64,000 nucleotides of DNA, taken from positions 1 through 64,000 of the forward strand of contig JAJPIT010000031.1 of NCBI GenBank assembly GCA_021324615.1, written 5' to 3'. Origin of the DNA: Terriglobia bacterium (GTDB taxonomy: Bacteria; Acidobacteriota; Terriglobia; Bryobacterales; Bryobacteraceae). The position numbers and the translations under genes were made by a program. Positions 37,372-46,373 of the stretch are shown one piece after another. The number at the start of each line of letters is the position of its first letter. Position 1 is the first letter of the stretch. A model generated the notes under the pieces. That model was given only the letters and a program-made list of their open reading frames with translations, did not search any database and was not told the DNA's origin.

Positions 37372-38016
37372 TCATTTCGCGGCCGGCAGGCGAAACTCGA
37401 GCCCCCGATCCGTATTCAACTTGCGCGAAAACTCGCGATCCACCAACGCCAGCGACACGCGGTTCTGATCGCCATCGGGGGTGATGTAGTCGAGCGTGTC
37501 GCCGTCCACCCAGTAGGCGATCGCCGCGACGATGGAGTGGTCCGTCATTGCGATCAGATAAATCGTCGGTTGATCGTCGCGCGGCGCGCGGGGATCGGGC
37601 GGCGGGGGCGGCAGCGGCGTGTTCGAATAGTCGTGCATCACCGGATTGGCCACCGGCGGCTGAAAACTCTGGTTGAAAATGACCACCGGGGCCTGTCCTG
37701 GCGCGCCGGATCCGCCGCCATCGTCGTAAGAATTGGCGGGCGCCGGCGCGCTGGCCGGATCACCGCCCGCCGCCTGGTTGCAATAGGCCGGATCGCAGTA
37801 ATAAGGAATCCCGTAAAAAACCGGATAAGGAACAATCACCGCCGGGCCGTGCACCGGATGCGACACCGGCGGCGGAGCGAGAAACCTTCCCGTCCGCGGA
37901 GAGCGGAGGCCCGATCGCGGTCCTCTCGCCGGTGCGCCTCCCGTTCCGGCGTGCTGCGCCAGGACGGGCTGAAGAATGGTGCAACCGGCCGCCAGCACGG
38001 CGCAGGCAAGCTTCAT
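37372..38016 (-). CDS. Secreted proline-rich protein of unknown function
   Basis: A 214-residue exported protein. A signal peptide (1-20, ending PVLAQ) leads into a low-complexity region rich in Gly, Pro and Tyr (PVFYGIPYYCDPAYCNQAAGG, later PLPPPPPDPRAPRDDQP), and then a compact C-terminal domain with IYLIAMTDHSIVAAIAYWVDGDTLDYI and NRVSLALVDREFSRKLN. I do not recognise a named family, though similar layouts with a TDHSI...YWV core occur in acidobacterial hypothetical proteins. ATG 38016 has AGGGAGGG eight bases upstream, one of the best ribosome binding sites in the window. Confidence 0.78.
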   Translation of the reverse strand: MKLACAVLAAGCTILQPVLAQHAGTGGAPARGPRSGLRSPRTGRFLAPPPVSHPVHGPAVIVPYPVFYGIPYYCDPAYCNQAAGGDPASAPAPANSYDDGGGSGAPGQAPVVIFNQSFQPPVANPVMHDYSNTPLPPPPPDPRAPRDDQPTIYLIAMTDHSIVAAIAYWVDGDTLDYITPDGDQNRVSLALVDREFSRKLNTDRGLEFRLPAAK

Positions 38017-38094
38017 GGCGACCCTCCCTAGAAACATTCTAGACGTTTCGCTCCGGTGCGGCGTTTCCCGCCGGCGCGCGCCCCCAGGCGGGGC

Positions 38095-38508
38095 TCAAAA
38101 CCGGTACAGCATCAGGTAAACGATCACGCCGGTGACGCTCACATAGAGCCAGATGGGCAGCGTCCAGCGCGCGATCGCGCGGTGGCGCTTGAAATTCCCC
38201 CGCAGCGCGCGGCTTAACGTAATCAACGCCAGCACCGGCACCACCGCGGCCAGCACCGTGTGCGTGAACAGAATGGCCAGATAGACGGCGCGGATCACTC
38301 CCGTGCGGCGGTAATACACTACGCCGGCCAGCGAATGGTAGGTCAGGTAGCCGATCAGGAAAAGAACGGAGACGCCGAACGCCGAAAGCATCACCTTGCG
38401 ATGAGCTTCGACGCGGCCGTTGCGGATCATGGCGAACCCGATGGTCAGCAGCACCGCCGCGATCGCGTTCAGCGCCGCATTGATCGCCGGCAGATCCTGA
38501 ACCGTCAA
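38095..38508 (-). CDS. DUF420 membrane protein
   Basis: A 137-residue protein with four transmembrane helices, matching the DUF420 (YozB-like) family: PAINAALNAIAAVLLTIGF, then RKVMLSAFGVSVLFLIGYL with conserved His-Arg and Tyr-His pairs, and RAIARWTLPIWLYVSVTG. DUF420 genes are commonly found with cytochrome c oxidase and SCO1 genes, as here, and are thought to assist oxidase assembly. The start is TTG at 38508, which overlaps the SCO1 stop as TTGA, so translation is coupled. Confidence 0.88.
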   Translation of the reverse strand: MTVQDLPAINAALNAIAAVLLTIGFAMIRNGRVEAHRKVMLSAFGVSVLFLIGYLTYHSLAGVVYYRRTGVIRAVYLAILFTHTVLAAVVPVLALITLSRALRGNFKRHRAIARWTLPIWLYVSVTGVIVYLMLYRF

Positions 38509-39071
38509 CTGCGCTCCGCCGCCAGACGTTTGGCGTCCGCGATCACCCGCGGGATCGCGTCCGCCTCCGACGTCTCATAGAATCCGCGGATCTTTCCGGA
38601 CCGGTCCACCAGCGCGAAGCGCGTCGAATGCTCCAAGGAGCCGTCGACGTTGCCGAGCAGGAAGGCGTCGCGGCACAAATGCTGCAATGTATCGCGCGAT
38701 CCGGTCAGAAAATACCACACGCCGGGCTTGGCCCCGAACCGGTCCGCGTATTGCGCCAGCACCCCAGGCGTGTCATGCTCCGGATCGACCGTGAAGGAAA
38801 CCAGCCGCACGCCGTCGATGCCGGCCAGCGCGTTTTCCACCTGGTGCATCTGCGAGCTCATGCGGGGGCACGGGCCGGGGCATGTCGTATAAATAAAATC
38901 GGCGATCCAGACCCGCCCGCGCAGCTTTTCCGCGCTCTCAAACCGGGCGCCGGTCTGATCGGTCAGCGTGAAATCGGGAACGCTCGAATAGCTGGGCAGG
39001 CCCGCGCGCGCGGCGCAGCCGGTCAAGATGGCGAAACTACAAACCGGGACGGTCCAAAGCCAGGAGGCCAT
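38505..39071 (-). CDS. SCO1/SenC-family copper chaperone lipoprotein
   Basis: A 188-residue lipoprotein that delivers copper to the CuA site of cytochrome c oxidase. The signal ends with the lipobox LTGC. The copper-binding CxxxC is in YTTCPGPCPRMS and the distal His is in GSLEHSTRFALVD, both required in SCO proteins. ATG 39071 begins the lipoprotein signal and lies inside the end of ctaB (35-bp overlap); the stop overlaps the DUF420 start. The trio ctaB-sco-DUF420 is a compact oxidase assembly operon. Confidence 0.93.
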   Translation of the reverse strand: MASWLWTVPVCSFAILTGCAARAGLPSYSSVPDFTLTDQTGARFESAEKLRGRVWIADFIYTTCPGPCPRMSSQMHQVENALAGIDGVRLVSFTVDPEHDTPGVLAQYADRFGAKPGVWYFLTGSRDTLQHLCRDAFLLGNVDGSLEHSTRFALVDRSGKIRGFYETSEADAIPRVIADAKRLAAERS

Positions 39072-39942
39072 ATAACAACGGAAGATAAACGACGCTGGCC
39101 AGCAAAACCTGACGGGCTCGCGGCCGGGTGCGGTCGAAGGCGGCGCGGGCGCCGGCCAGCGAAAAATAAAAACCCAGAGCCAGCGCGCCCAGCAGATACA
39201 CATTGCCCGCGTCCCCCAAAAATCTGGGCAGCACGCTCACCGGAACCAGCGCCAGCGAAAACAAAACGATCCGCCGCGCGGTCGATGCGCCATCCGGCTC
39301 CACCACCGGCAGCATGCGGATTCCCGCCTTGGCGTAATCCTCGCGATACATCCACGCGATCGCGTAAAAATGGGGGAACTGCCACAAAAACAAAATGCCG
39401 TAAAGGATCCAGGCCAGCGGGCTCAGCGTGCCGGCGGCCGCGGCGAACCCGATCAGCGGCGGCATCGCGCCCGGGATCGCGCCGACCGTGGTCGAATGCG
39501 GCGAGCGTCGCTTCATCGGCGTGTAGGCGAACAGATAACTCACCAGGGTGAACAAACCGAGCAATCCCGCCAGCAGATTCGCGCCGATCCACAGATCCAA
39601 AAATCCGCCGATCGACAGCGCCACGCCGAACCAGAACGCGCGTGATTCGATTACCCGCCCGGAGGGAATCGGCCGGGCTTTGGTGCGCTGCATTTTGGCG
39701 TCGGCTTCGCGCTCATACCACTGATTCAACGCGGCCGTTCCGCTCGCCATCAGCCCCGTGCCGAGCAGGGCGTGAAACAGCGTCCAGAAGCCCGCGAAAG
39801 GGCCCGCGCACAGAAACCCGATCGCCGTACTCATTAAAATAAAAACGGTGATCCGGGGCTTGGTCAGCTCCAGGTAGTCTTTCAGGATCCGGTCCGCGCG
39901 AGCGGACCGGCTCACCTGCGCGACGTGGAAACTGGGCGGCAC
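39037..39942 (-). CDS. ctaB: Protoheme IX farnesyltransferase (heme O synthase)
   Basis: CtaB attaches a farnesyl group to heme b to make heme O for terminal oxidases. It is a polytopic UbiA-family prenyltransferase. The first polyprenyl-binding motif reads NQWYEREADAKMQRTK, the second is YREDYAKAGIRMLP, and the N-terminus carries LELTKPRITVFIL. I chose GTG at 39942 (301 residues) because AAGG precedes it; an ATG at 39990 would overlap the upstream HAD gene by 29 bp. It is followed by the SCO1 gene with an overlap. Confidence 0.93.
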   Translation of the reverse strand: MPPSFHVAQVSRSARADRILKDYLELTKPRITVFILMSTAIGFLCAGPFAGFWTLFHALLGTGLMASGTAALNQWYEREADAKMQRTKARPIPSGRVIESRAFWFGVALSIGGFLDLWIGANLLAGLLGLFTLVSYLFAYTPMKRRSPHSTTVGAIPGAMPPLIGFAAAAGTLSPLAWILYGILFLWQFPHFYAIAWMYREDYAKAGIRMLPVVEPDGASTARRIVLFSLALVPVSVLPRFLGDAGNVYLLGALALGFYFSLAGARAAFDRTRPRARQVLLASVVYLPLLYGLLALDRPGL

Positions 39943-39961
39943 GGACGTAAGCCTTATTCTA

Positions 39962-40588
39962 TCACGACTGCACAATTTGTGGCCTGGCAAGAATCTCGCG
40001 CAGCTCTTGCGCGACCCGATCCGCTCCGGAAACCCGCAAAACGTCGAATCCCGCCGCCTTTGCGCTGGCGACGCCGGCGTCGGAATCTTCGATCACCAGC
40101 GGTCGCCGCGCCGAGAGCAATTCCGCCGCTTTTAAATAAGGATCGGGCGCGGGCTTCAGGTTGGGGACCTCGCGGCCGCAGACGAAGGCCTGAAAGCAGC
40201 CGTGAATTCCCGCGCGCGCGATTGGCGGCTCGACCTCGCTCCGGGAACTGGAGGAAACCACGGCGAGCTTGTATTGTCCCGCCAGCTCCCGTATGCACTC
40301 CAGGGTCTGGGGCAAAAACGGCGGATCGGCCAGCAGCCTTTCGCGGAACATCGGCTGTTTGCGCTGATATTGCGGCCAGACGTCGTCCCAGGGGATCGGC
40401 GGGTCGTGCGCGCTGGCCAGCCGCTCCACCATCTGCCGGTCGGAAACGCCGACGCAGTTCCGCTGGTAATAATCCCAGTCGAGGCGAATCCCGAAGGGAT
40501 GAAGAAGCTCGCGCCAGCAGGCGAAGTGGATCGGCTCGGTATCGGCGAGCACGCCGTCGAAATCGAACAGCAGCGCGTCCCAGCTCAA
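39962..40588 (-). CDS. HAD-superfamily hydrolase (beta-phosphoglucomutase-like)
   Basis: A 208-residue HAD phosphatase with a helical cap (subfamily IA). Motif I is LLFDFDGVLADTEP, motif II VVSSSSRS, motif III the Lys in VPNLKPAPDPYL, and motif IV VIEDSDAGVASAKAAG, the arrangement seen in beta-phosphoglucomutase and related sugar-phosphate phosphatases. The start is TTG at 40588, directly before the motif I strand; no ATG fits. It ends 19 bases before the ctaB GTG and may be co-transcribed with the oxidase assembly genes. The substrate is not predictable. Confidence 0.87.
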   Translation of the reverse strand: MSWDALLFDFDGVLADTEPIHFACWRELLHPFGIRLDWDYYQRNCVGVSDRQMVERLASAHDPPIPWDDVWPQYQRKQPMFRERLLADPPFLPQTLECIRELAGQYKLAVVSSSSRSEVEPPIARAGIHGCFQAFVCGREVPNLKPAPDPYLKAAELLSARRPLVIEDSDAGVASAKAAGFDVLRVSGADRVAQELREILARPQIVQS

Positions 40589-40698
40589 GCGATAAAGCCC
40601 CGGCGAGTCGGCATCTCTTCCCGATTGTCCCACAACGGCCGCCGCCCGCCCCGCTGGAGGACGCCAGGCCTGCCGCATCCACCCGTCCGGACCTCTGC

Positions 40699-40704
40699 TA
40701 TAAT
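40699..40704 (+). promoter_or_regulatory. -10 box of the polysaccharide deacetylase gene
   Basis: Perfect TATAAT followed by six bases (CCGCGG) and the GTG start at 40711, implying a leaderless transcript. Confidence 0.5.
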
Positions 40705-40710
40705 CCGCGG

Positions 40711-41735
40711 GTGCGGTTTGGCGGAAAGCGGGAGCTGCTGTCCGGCGGCCTGTTTTGGAGCGGGGCCTCCTCGCTGCTTGCCCGGCTGCCGCCCGGGGAC
40801 TCATTGCTGGTCCTGAATTACCACCGGATCGGCGACCCGGATGACGATCCTTTCGATCCCGGCGTATTTTCGGCCACCGCCGACGAGTTTCACGAACAGA
40901 TATCGTACCTGAAGCGCCGCCTGTCGGTGGTGACTCTTGAGGAGGCGCAGGGTTCTGCGATGGAACGCTGCGCGAGAAGACCCCCCGATGCCGTGTGTTG
41001 ATCACCTTCGACGACGGCTATCTCGACAACTACCGGGTGGCCTTCCCCATCCTGCGCGGTCAGGGAGTGCAAGGCGTGTTTTTTCTCGTCACCGCTATGG
41101 TGGGGTCTTGCGCGGTGCCCTGGTGGGATCACATCGCGTTTGTGATGAAGACTGCGCGGCGGCGCCGATTTGCCCTGCATTATCCAGCCGATCTGGCCGT
41201 CGATCTGGCGGAGAACGGACTCACGGAGAGTCTTCGAAGCGTGCTGAATCTTTATGCGGCGTCCGGCAACGCAGATCCCGCGCGCTTTCTGCGCGAACTG
41301 GAGGGTGCGGCGGAGGGGGACCCGGTCCCGACCACGCTGCGGCGTTTTCTCGCTTGGGACGAAGCCCGGGAGATGATCGCCGGAGGGATGGCGATTGGGT
41401 CTCATACGCACTCCCACGCCATCTTGAGCCAACTGGCGCCGGAGCAGCAGCGCGACGAATTACAGCGATCCCGCGCGCAACTCCGGGAGCGGCTGGGTGG
41501 CGCGATCGATGCGCTGGCCTATCCCATCGGAGGCAAAACCAGTTTTTCTGAACAAACCCAGGAATTGGCCAAAGAGGCAGGTTACCGCGCGGCATTCTCC
41601 TTTTACGGTGGAACGAATCTGCCGGGAATGACACGGCCCTACGACATCAAGCGCGTCGGCGTCGGAGGCCAAAGCTGGACCCGATTCCGCGTGCAGGCAG
41701 CCGTCTGCCGGCGAACGGGGAAGTACTGGCCTTGA
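40711..41735 (+). pseudogene. Polysaccharide deacetylase (NodB domain), frameshifted
   Basis: Two frames together encode one NodB-type deacetylase. The first frame (GTG 40711) gives the N-terminus with SLLVLNYHRIGDP and stops after LEEAQG at about 40992; the second frame carries the catalytic part from VLITFDDGYLDNY (metal-binding Asp) through GSHTHSHAILSQL (HxxxH) to the end at 41735. The switch is needed around 40945-40955 and corresponds to one missing base. Such enzymes remove acetyl groups from GlcNAc-containing polymers such as chitooligosaccharides or exopolysaccharide. It may be a true pseudogene or a base-calling error; codon usage on both sides looks normal. A convergent GNAT-like gene follows. 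Confidence 0.8.
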
Positions 41736-41800
41736 GTTTCCGGGACCTTATTCTCCAAGCCGGGCCAAACGAGCGCAAGATGCGCAGAACCGCCTTCCGA

Positions 41801-42844
41801 TCAGGCCCAGTACTCGGGTTTACCGCCGTGCAGATACGCGGCGTCGCTATCGATCCTGTGGAGCCGGACCGGCAGGGAAGGAAACTCGATACCCCTGGCG
41901 GGCAGCAAGCGCAGCGGGTAACTCCCCCGCGCGTGAAAGCCGCAGTCGACTAACGCCTGGCGCGTGATCGGGTCGCTTCCGATCGCGACAACTTCGGCCA
42001 CGGCGGGATTCCGCCTGGCCTGCGCCACCGCAAGCTCGATCAGAATTCTCCAGCTCTCCCGATCTTCGCCGCAGCTATAGAAGTCGGCGATGCGGGCCTG
42101 ACCCGGCGCATACGCGAGCAGGAAGTAGCCGCGGGATAAACCATCCTGCGCGACCGAGTAGAGCTCCATCTGCGCCGCGGGACACTTCAGAAAGTGAGCG
42201 ACCATCTCCGCCGTTCGTTCAAAGATGGCGGCTCCCTGCGCCGGGCGGGGCCACGGGATGGCGGCCGAGGCCAACTGTTCCGGCGCGATTCGGCTCGCGG
42301 CCCATCCCCGAGTCCGAGCGGGCGGGGCCTGCCAGGACCACAGCAGGCCTCGGGCCGCCTGCGCTCCCGCGCGCAGGCTGAACTTTTGTCCCTTCAACCG
42401 CCGCAATGGCCTCAGCGGCCGCGCAAACCGCGTGATTTCACCGCATACGGTGAACCCCAGGGCCGGGAGCACTCGTTGAGCGATCTCGCTGCCGCCTGCA
42501 ACGACAACCGCATCCACCATCGTGGCGATTCGCTTCAGAAGAATCACACCGCTCCCCACCGACTGTGGATCGGCTGCCCAGTCGGTAAGGTGGAACATCC
42601 TCAGCCTCCGCCGGGAGTCCAGGCACAACAGCGGGACGGCAATGCCGTGCGCCACAATCCTGTCTTGGCTGGCCAGCAGGTAACCGCGGGAACCGGGCCA
42701 ATCCGGACGCGGCTCCCAGCACTTCCACCGCAAATGGCGGGGATCGACGAGAGGATCTCCGGGAGCCAATTCGAAGATGCGCTGGAGAAACGCCGCGACC
42801 GCCGGCGCATCCTGCGGAGAAGTGTCTCGAAACAGATACTTCAT
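41801..42844 (-). CDS. GNAT-like acyltransferase of unknown substrate
   Basis: A 347-residue protein with an N-terminal acetyltransferase-like half ([20 protein letters not shown], then [20 protein letters not shown]) and a second half that again looks like a GNAT fold ([10 protein letters not shown] and a [17 protein letters not shown] strand-helix). The order resembles acyltransferases found next to polysaccharide and exosortase loci, but no acetyl-CoA P-loop is obvious. It converges on the deacetylase gene and is divergent from ilvE, with perfect TATAAT boxes for both directions in the 122-bp space between. Confidence 0.65.
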   Translation of the reverse strand: MKYLFRDTSPQDAPAVAAFLQRIFELAPGDPLVDPRHLRWKCWEPRPDWPGSRGYLLASQDRIVAHGIAVPLLCLDSRRRLRMFHLTDWAADPQSVGSGVILLKRIATMVDAVVVAGGSEIAQRVLPALGFTVCGEITRFARPLRPLRRLKGQKFSLRAGAQAARGLLWSWQAPPARTRGWAASRIAPEQLASAAIPWPRPAQGAAIFERTAEMVAHFLKCPAAQMELYSVAQDGLSRGYFLLAYAPGQARIADFYSCGEDRESWRILIELAVAQARRNPAVAEVVAIGSDPITRQALVDCGFHARGSYPLRLLPARGIEFPSLPVRLHRIDSDAAYLHGGKPEYWA

Positions 42845-42919
42845 CGGGAGGATCCGCGGGCAGGGCGGAAAGCGGCGGAGGCTGGCCCGGCGGTTTCACT
42901 CGCCATGCGATTGAGGGAC

Positions 42920-42960
42920 ATTATACTCAACTCCTGCCGGAAACGGCATCAGGCTATAAT
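42920..42960. promoter_or_regulatory. Divergent -10 boxes between the GNAT-like gene and ilvE
   Basis: TATAAT on the minus strand (42925-42920) and TATAAT on the plus strand (42955-42960) point away from each other, 29 bp apart. The plus box is six bases before the ilvE ATG. An imperfect inverted repeat (CCTGCCGG / CGGCATCAGG) lies between them and could be a shared operator. Confidence 0.5.
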
Positions 42961-42966
42961 TCGGTC

Positions 42967-43911
42967 ATGATAAATCCCACCGAAAAGATCTGGCACAACG
43001 GAAAGCTCATCCCCTGGAACGACGCGAAGATCCACGTTTTGGCGCACGTCACCAGCTACGGCAGCTCCGTCTTTGAAGGCGTCCGCTGTTACGCGACCGC
43101 TTCCGGGCCCGCCATCTTCCGCGCCCGCGAGCACGCCCGCCGCCTTCGCGATTCGGCGCGGATTTATCGCATCGAAATTCCCTACTCGATCGAGGAGATC
43201 TGCAACGCCATGGCCGAGGTGGTGCGCGTCAACCGGATGGAGGCCTGCTATATCCGGCCGCTGGTGCTGCGCGGCTACGGCAATCTGGGGGTGATGCCGA
43301 CCCAGGACAATCCCATCGAAACCTACATCGCCTGCTGGACCTGGGGCAAATATCTGGGCGGGGAGTCGCTGGAAAAGGGCGTGGACGCGTGCGTTTCGAG
43401 CTGGACCCGCATGGCTCCCAACACGCTGCCGGCGCTCTCCAAAGCCGGCGGGAATTACATGAACTCGCAGTTGATCCGCATGGAAGCCGCGGTGAACGGA
43501 TACAGCGAAGGCATCGCTCTGGACGCCGCCGGCTACGTGAGCGAAGGCTCCGGCGAAAATCTGTTCCTGGTGCGCGACGGCAAACTGATCACGCCGCCGC
43601 TGGGAGCCAGCGTCCTGCCGGGAATCACGCGCGACACCGTGATCCAGATCGCCCGCTCGCTCGATATCCCGGTGGCCGAGGCGCTGATCCCGCGCGAGGC
43701 GCTGTACATCGCCGACGAACTTTTCTTCTGCGGCACCGCGGTCGAAATCACGCCGATCCGCTCGGTGGACCGCATCGAAATCGGCAACGGCAAGCGCGGC
43801 CCCATCACGGAACGCCTGCAGCGCGAATTTTTCGACATCGTGGAAGGCAAGAAAAGTGATCGCTTCGGCTGGCTGTCGCCGGTGTCGCAGCCGGTGGGCG
43901 CCGCGAAGTAA
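42967..43911 (+). CDS. ilvE: Branched-chain amino acid aminotransferase
   Basis: IlvE performs the last transamination to valine, leucine and isoleucine using PLP. The 314-residue protein is a class IV aminotransferase: [24 protein letters not shown] at the N-terminus, the PLP-binding Lys159 in [15 protein letters not shown], and [13 protein letters not shown] and [14 protein letters not shown] perfect TATAAT six bases before the ATG and no Shine-Dalgarno suggest a leaderless transcript. It is not in an operon with other ilv genes in this window. Confidence 0.95.
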   Translation: MINPTEKIWHNGKLIPWNDAKIHVLAHVTSYGSSVFEGVRCYATASGPAIFRAREHARRLRDSARIYRIEIPYSIEEICNAMAEVVRVNRMEACYIRPLVLRGYGNLGVMPTQDNPIETYIACWTWGKYLGGESLEKGVDACVSSWTRMAPNTLPALSKAGGNYMNSQLIRMEAAVNGYSEGIALDAAGYVSEGSGENLFLVRDGKLITPPLGASVLPGITRDTVIQIARSLDIPVAEALIPREALYIADELFFCGTAVEITPIRSVDRIEIGNGKRGPITERLQREFFDIVEGKKSDRFGWLSPVSQPVGAAK

Positions 43912-44135
43912 CGTTTTCCCGGCTCAATCTTCTGCGGAAACCGGGCTGCGCGGCCACCTCCCCCGAGACTGACTCGCCAACCCGGCGTCCCGCAGAATCT
44001 TGTTGAAACAGTTTTATCAGGGAGACGGCCTCGATGGCCAGAGCAAAACGGTGAATTTCAACAGCTCTTTCCCTCACGGCTTTGCGAACTTAGCGCCCCG
44101 CCGGTGTGGGAATGCTGTGGAAAAACAGAATGCCG

Positions 44136-45296
44136 ATGAAATGTAGCGGCCGCAATGTCTCCACGGGCGAGCCCGTCTTGCTGGAGTTCGATTCCGTGAT
44201 CCAGCACGTCGACCCGCTGCTTCAGGAAGCAGACGAGGCCTGGATCGCCCCCGGCTTCATCGATCTTCAGGTGAACGGTTTCGCCGGCGTCGATTACAAC
44301 GCGCCCGAAGCCGCGCACGAGGAGATCGCGCGCTCCATCGAAGCGATGTTTTCGACCGGCGTCACGCGTTTTTTTCCCACCGTCATCACCGGCGATCCGG
44401 CGCGGATGGCGGCCGCGCTCCGGAACCTGGCCGGTGCTCGGGAGACGCTTGAAAACGGCGCGGCGATGGAGGCGTTTCACGTTGAAGGCCCGCACATCTC
44501 GCCCGAAGACGGGCCGCGCGGCGCGCATCCGCGGCAATGGGTCCGCCCGCCGGACCTGGAGGAATTCCGCCGCTGGCAGGAGGCGGCGCGCGGCCACGTC
44601 CGCCTGGTGACGCTTTCCCCGGAATGGCCGGGGGCGGCGCGCTACATCGATCAGCTTACCAAAGAAGGCGTGGTGGCCAGCATCGGCCATACGGCGGCCT
44701 CGCGCGAGCAGATCGAAGACGCCATCCGCGCCGGCGCGGCTTTGTCCACGCATCTCGGCAACGGGGCGCATGCGGCGCCGGCCAAGTTCAACTACATCTT
44801 CGATCAGCTCGCCGCCGATGCCCTGGCCGCCAGCTTCATCGTGGACGGCATCCATCTGGCCGATAATTTTCTGCGCGTCGCGCTGCGCGCCAAGGGAGTT
44901 GAGCGGAGCATCCTGGTGACGGACGCCGTCATGCCCGCCCTGTGCGAACCCGGCTGTTACCGGCTGGGCGAAGTCGAGGTGGAGTTAAAGGAAGACCGCC
45001 GCGTCGTGCTCCGCGGGGGCGAGCGGCTTGCCGGATCAAGCCTGCGCATGGACCAGGCCATCTCCAACGTGATGCGCATCGCCGGCCTCACGCTTACCGA
45101 AGCGGTGGCCATGGCCACGGTCAATCCCGCCCGCGTCGGCCGCATCGTTTCGCGCCAGCGCGGCCTGCGCGGCGGCGAGCGCGCCGATCTCGCGCGCTTC
45201 CGGCTGGCCGGCGGCAGCATCGAAGTTCTCGAAGTGTACTTCAGCGGCCGCCGCGTGTTCTCTCCGCAGCGGGACTCCACTCGCGCCGGGCTTTAG
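44136..45296 (+). CDS. nagA: N-acetylglucosamine-6-phosphate deacetylase
   Basis: NagA removes acetate from GlcNAc-6-phosphate, feeding amino sugar recycling. The 386-residue amidohydrolase shows IAPGFIDLQVNGFAGVDYN, the metal-binding HVEGPHISPEDGPRGAH, GHTAASREQIED, STHLGNGAHA and the catalytic Asp in SILVTDAVMP. ATG codons at 44112, 44130 and 44136 are all in frame; the sequence before each is similar, and 44136 was chosen because it lies closest to the conserved N-terminal strand. The preceding 224 bp after ilvE holds no other gene. It may act with the nearby deacetylase in amino-sugar polymer turnover. Confidence 0.93.
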   Translation: MKCSGRNVSTGEPVLLEFDSVIQHVDPLLQEADEAWIAPGFIDLQVNGFAGVDYNAPEAAHEEIARSIEAMFSTGVTRFFPTVITGDPARMAAALRNLAGARETLENGAAMEAFHVEGPHISPEDGPRGAHPRQWVRPPDLEEFRRWQEAARGHVRLVTLSPEWPGAARYIDQLTKEGVVASIGHTAASREQIEDAIRAGAALSTHLGNGAHAAPAKFNYIFDQLAADALAASFIVDGIHLADNFLRVALRAKGVERSILVTDAVMPALCEPGCYRLGEVEVELKEDRRVVLRGGERLAGSSLRMDQAISNVMRIAGLTLTEAVAMATVNPARVGRIVSRQRGLRGGERADLARFRLAGGSIEVLEVYFSGRRVFSPQRDSTRAGL

Positions 45297-45338
45297 CCGC
45301 CGGGTCCCCGCCGGTGCGCGGCATCTTTCCAAACGGCG

Positions 45339-46343
45339 TCAGGCCGCCGCGTTCAATTCTTTTTCGAAAAACGCATCCACGCAGTCCAGGATCGCCGCGG
45401 GATCGGAGGCGTGATAGATCTCCGCGCGCAGCCGCGACCCGTTGCGGACCCCGTGCGTGAAATACGTGGCGAACTGCTTCATCTTGCCCGCGGCGTCCGG
45501 CGCGCCGTGCGCGATCAGCATCTCGAAGTAGCGCCGCATCAGCGCATAGCGCTCCTGCTCGCGCGGGATCTCATAGCTGCCGCGGCTCAGATAATCGGCG
45601 ATCTGGCGGAAAATCCAGGGGTTCGACGAAGCCGCGCGGCCGATCATCACCGCGTCGCAGCCGGTCTGCTTCACCATGCGCACGGCATCCTCGGGCGTGA
45701 CGATGTCGCCGTTTCCAATCACCGGGATGTTCACCGCCGCCTTCACCTCGGCGATGCGCGTCCAGTCGGCGCGGCCGCTGTAGCCCTGCTCGCGCGTGCG
45801 CGGATGCAGCGCGATGGCCTGCAACCCGCAGTCCTCGGCGATCCGGGCCATCTTCACCGCCACCAGTTCGCGGTCGTTCCAGCCGGCGCGGAACTTCATG
45901 GTCAGCGGAATCGTGATCGCCGCGCGGACCGAGCGTAAAATCTGCTCCACCCGCGGCAGATCCCGCAGCAGCCCGGAGCCCCCGTTGCAGGTCACCACCT
46001 TCTTGACCGGGCAGCCGAAGTTGATGTCCACCATGTCGAAGCCCAGATCCTGGCAGTAGCGGGCGGCCTCCGCCATCACCACCGGATCGGAGCCGAAAAG
46101 CTGCGCGGAAATCGGATGCTCATCCGGCTCGAAATATAGATAGCGGAACGTCCGCGTGGGCCGGGTGGCGCGCGCGCTGGCGACCACCCCGTGGCTGGAG
46201 GTGAACTCGGTCATGATCAGCCCGCAGCCGCCCTGGGCCCGGATGAGCCGGCGGAAAACGGTATCGGTGACGCCGGCCATGGGAGCGAGAACGGTCGCCG
46301 GCGCAATCCGCACGCCGCCGGCGCGATATTCTGTCGGAAACAT
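45339..46343 (-). CDS. dusB: tRNA-dihydrouridine synthase (DusB type)
   Basis: An FMN enzyme that reduces specific uridines in tRNA to dihydrouridine. The 334-residue protein has the family signature VLAPMAGVTDTVFRRLIR, SAQLFGSDP, DINFGCPVKKVVTCNGGSGLL with the catalytic Cys, and GNGDIVTPEDA with VMIGRAASSNPWIF. The ATG has GAGTGAG directly before it. It ends 42 bp from the convergent nagA and follows the FlgO-domain regulator on the same strand. Confidence 0.95.
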   Translation of the reverse strand: MFPTEYRAGGVRIAPATVLAPMAGVTDTVFRRLIRAQGGCGLIMTEFTSSHGVVASARATRPTRTFRYLYFEPDEHPISAQLFGSDPVVMAEAARYCQDLGFDMVDINFGCPVKKVVTCNGGSGLLRDLPRVEQILRSVRAAITIPLTMKFRAGWNDRELVAVKMARIAEDCGLQAIALHPRTREQGYSGRADWTRIAEVKAAVNIPVIGNGDIVTPEDAVRMVKQTGCDAVMIGRAASSNPWIFRQIADYLSRGSYEIPREQERYALMRRYFEMLIAHGAPDAAGKMKQFATYFTHGVRNGSRLRAEIYHASDPAAILDCVDAFFEKELNAAA

Positions 46344-46373
46344 CTCACTCTATTTTCGCAGATCGGCGCCGCG

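Noticed and set aside
40592-41005. N-terminal extension of the HAD hydrolase on the minus strand
   Set aside because: This part is antisense to the polysaccharide deacetylase N-terminus; the HAD domain begins at the TTG at 40588.
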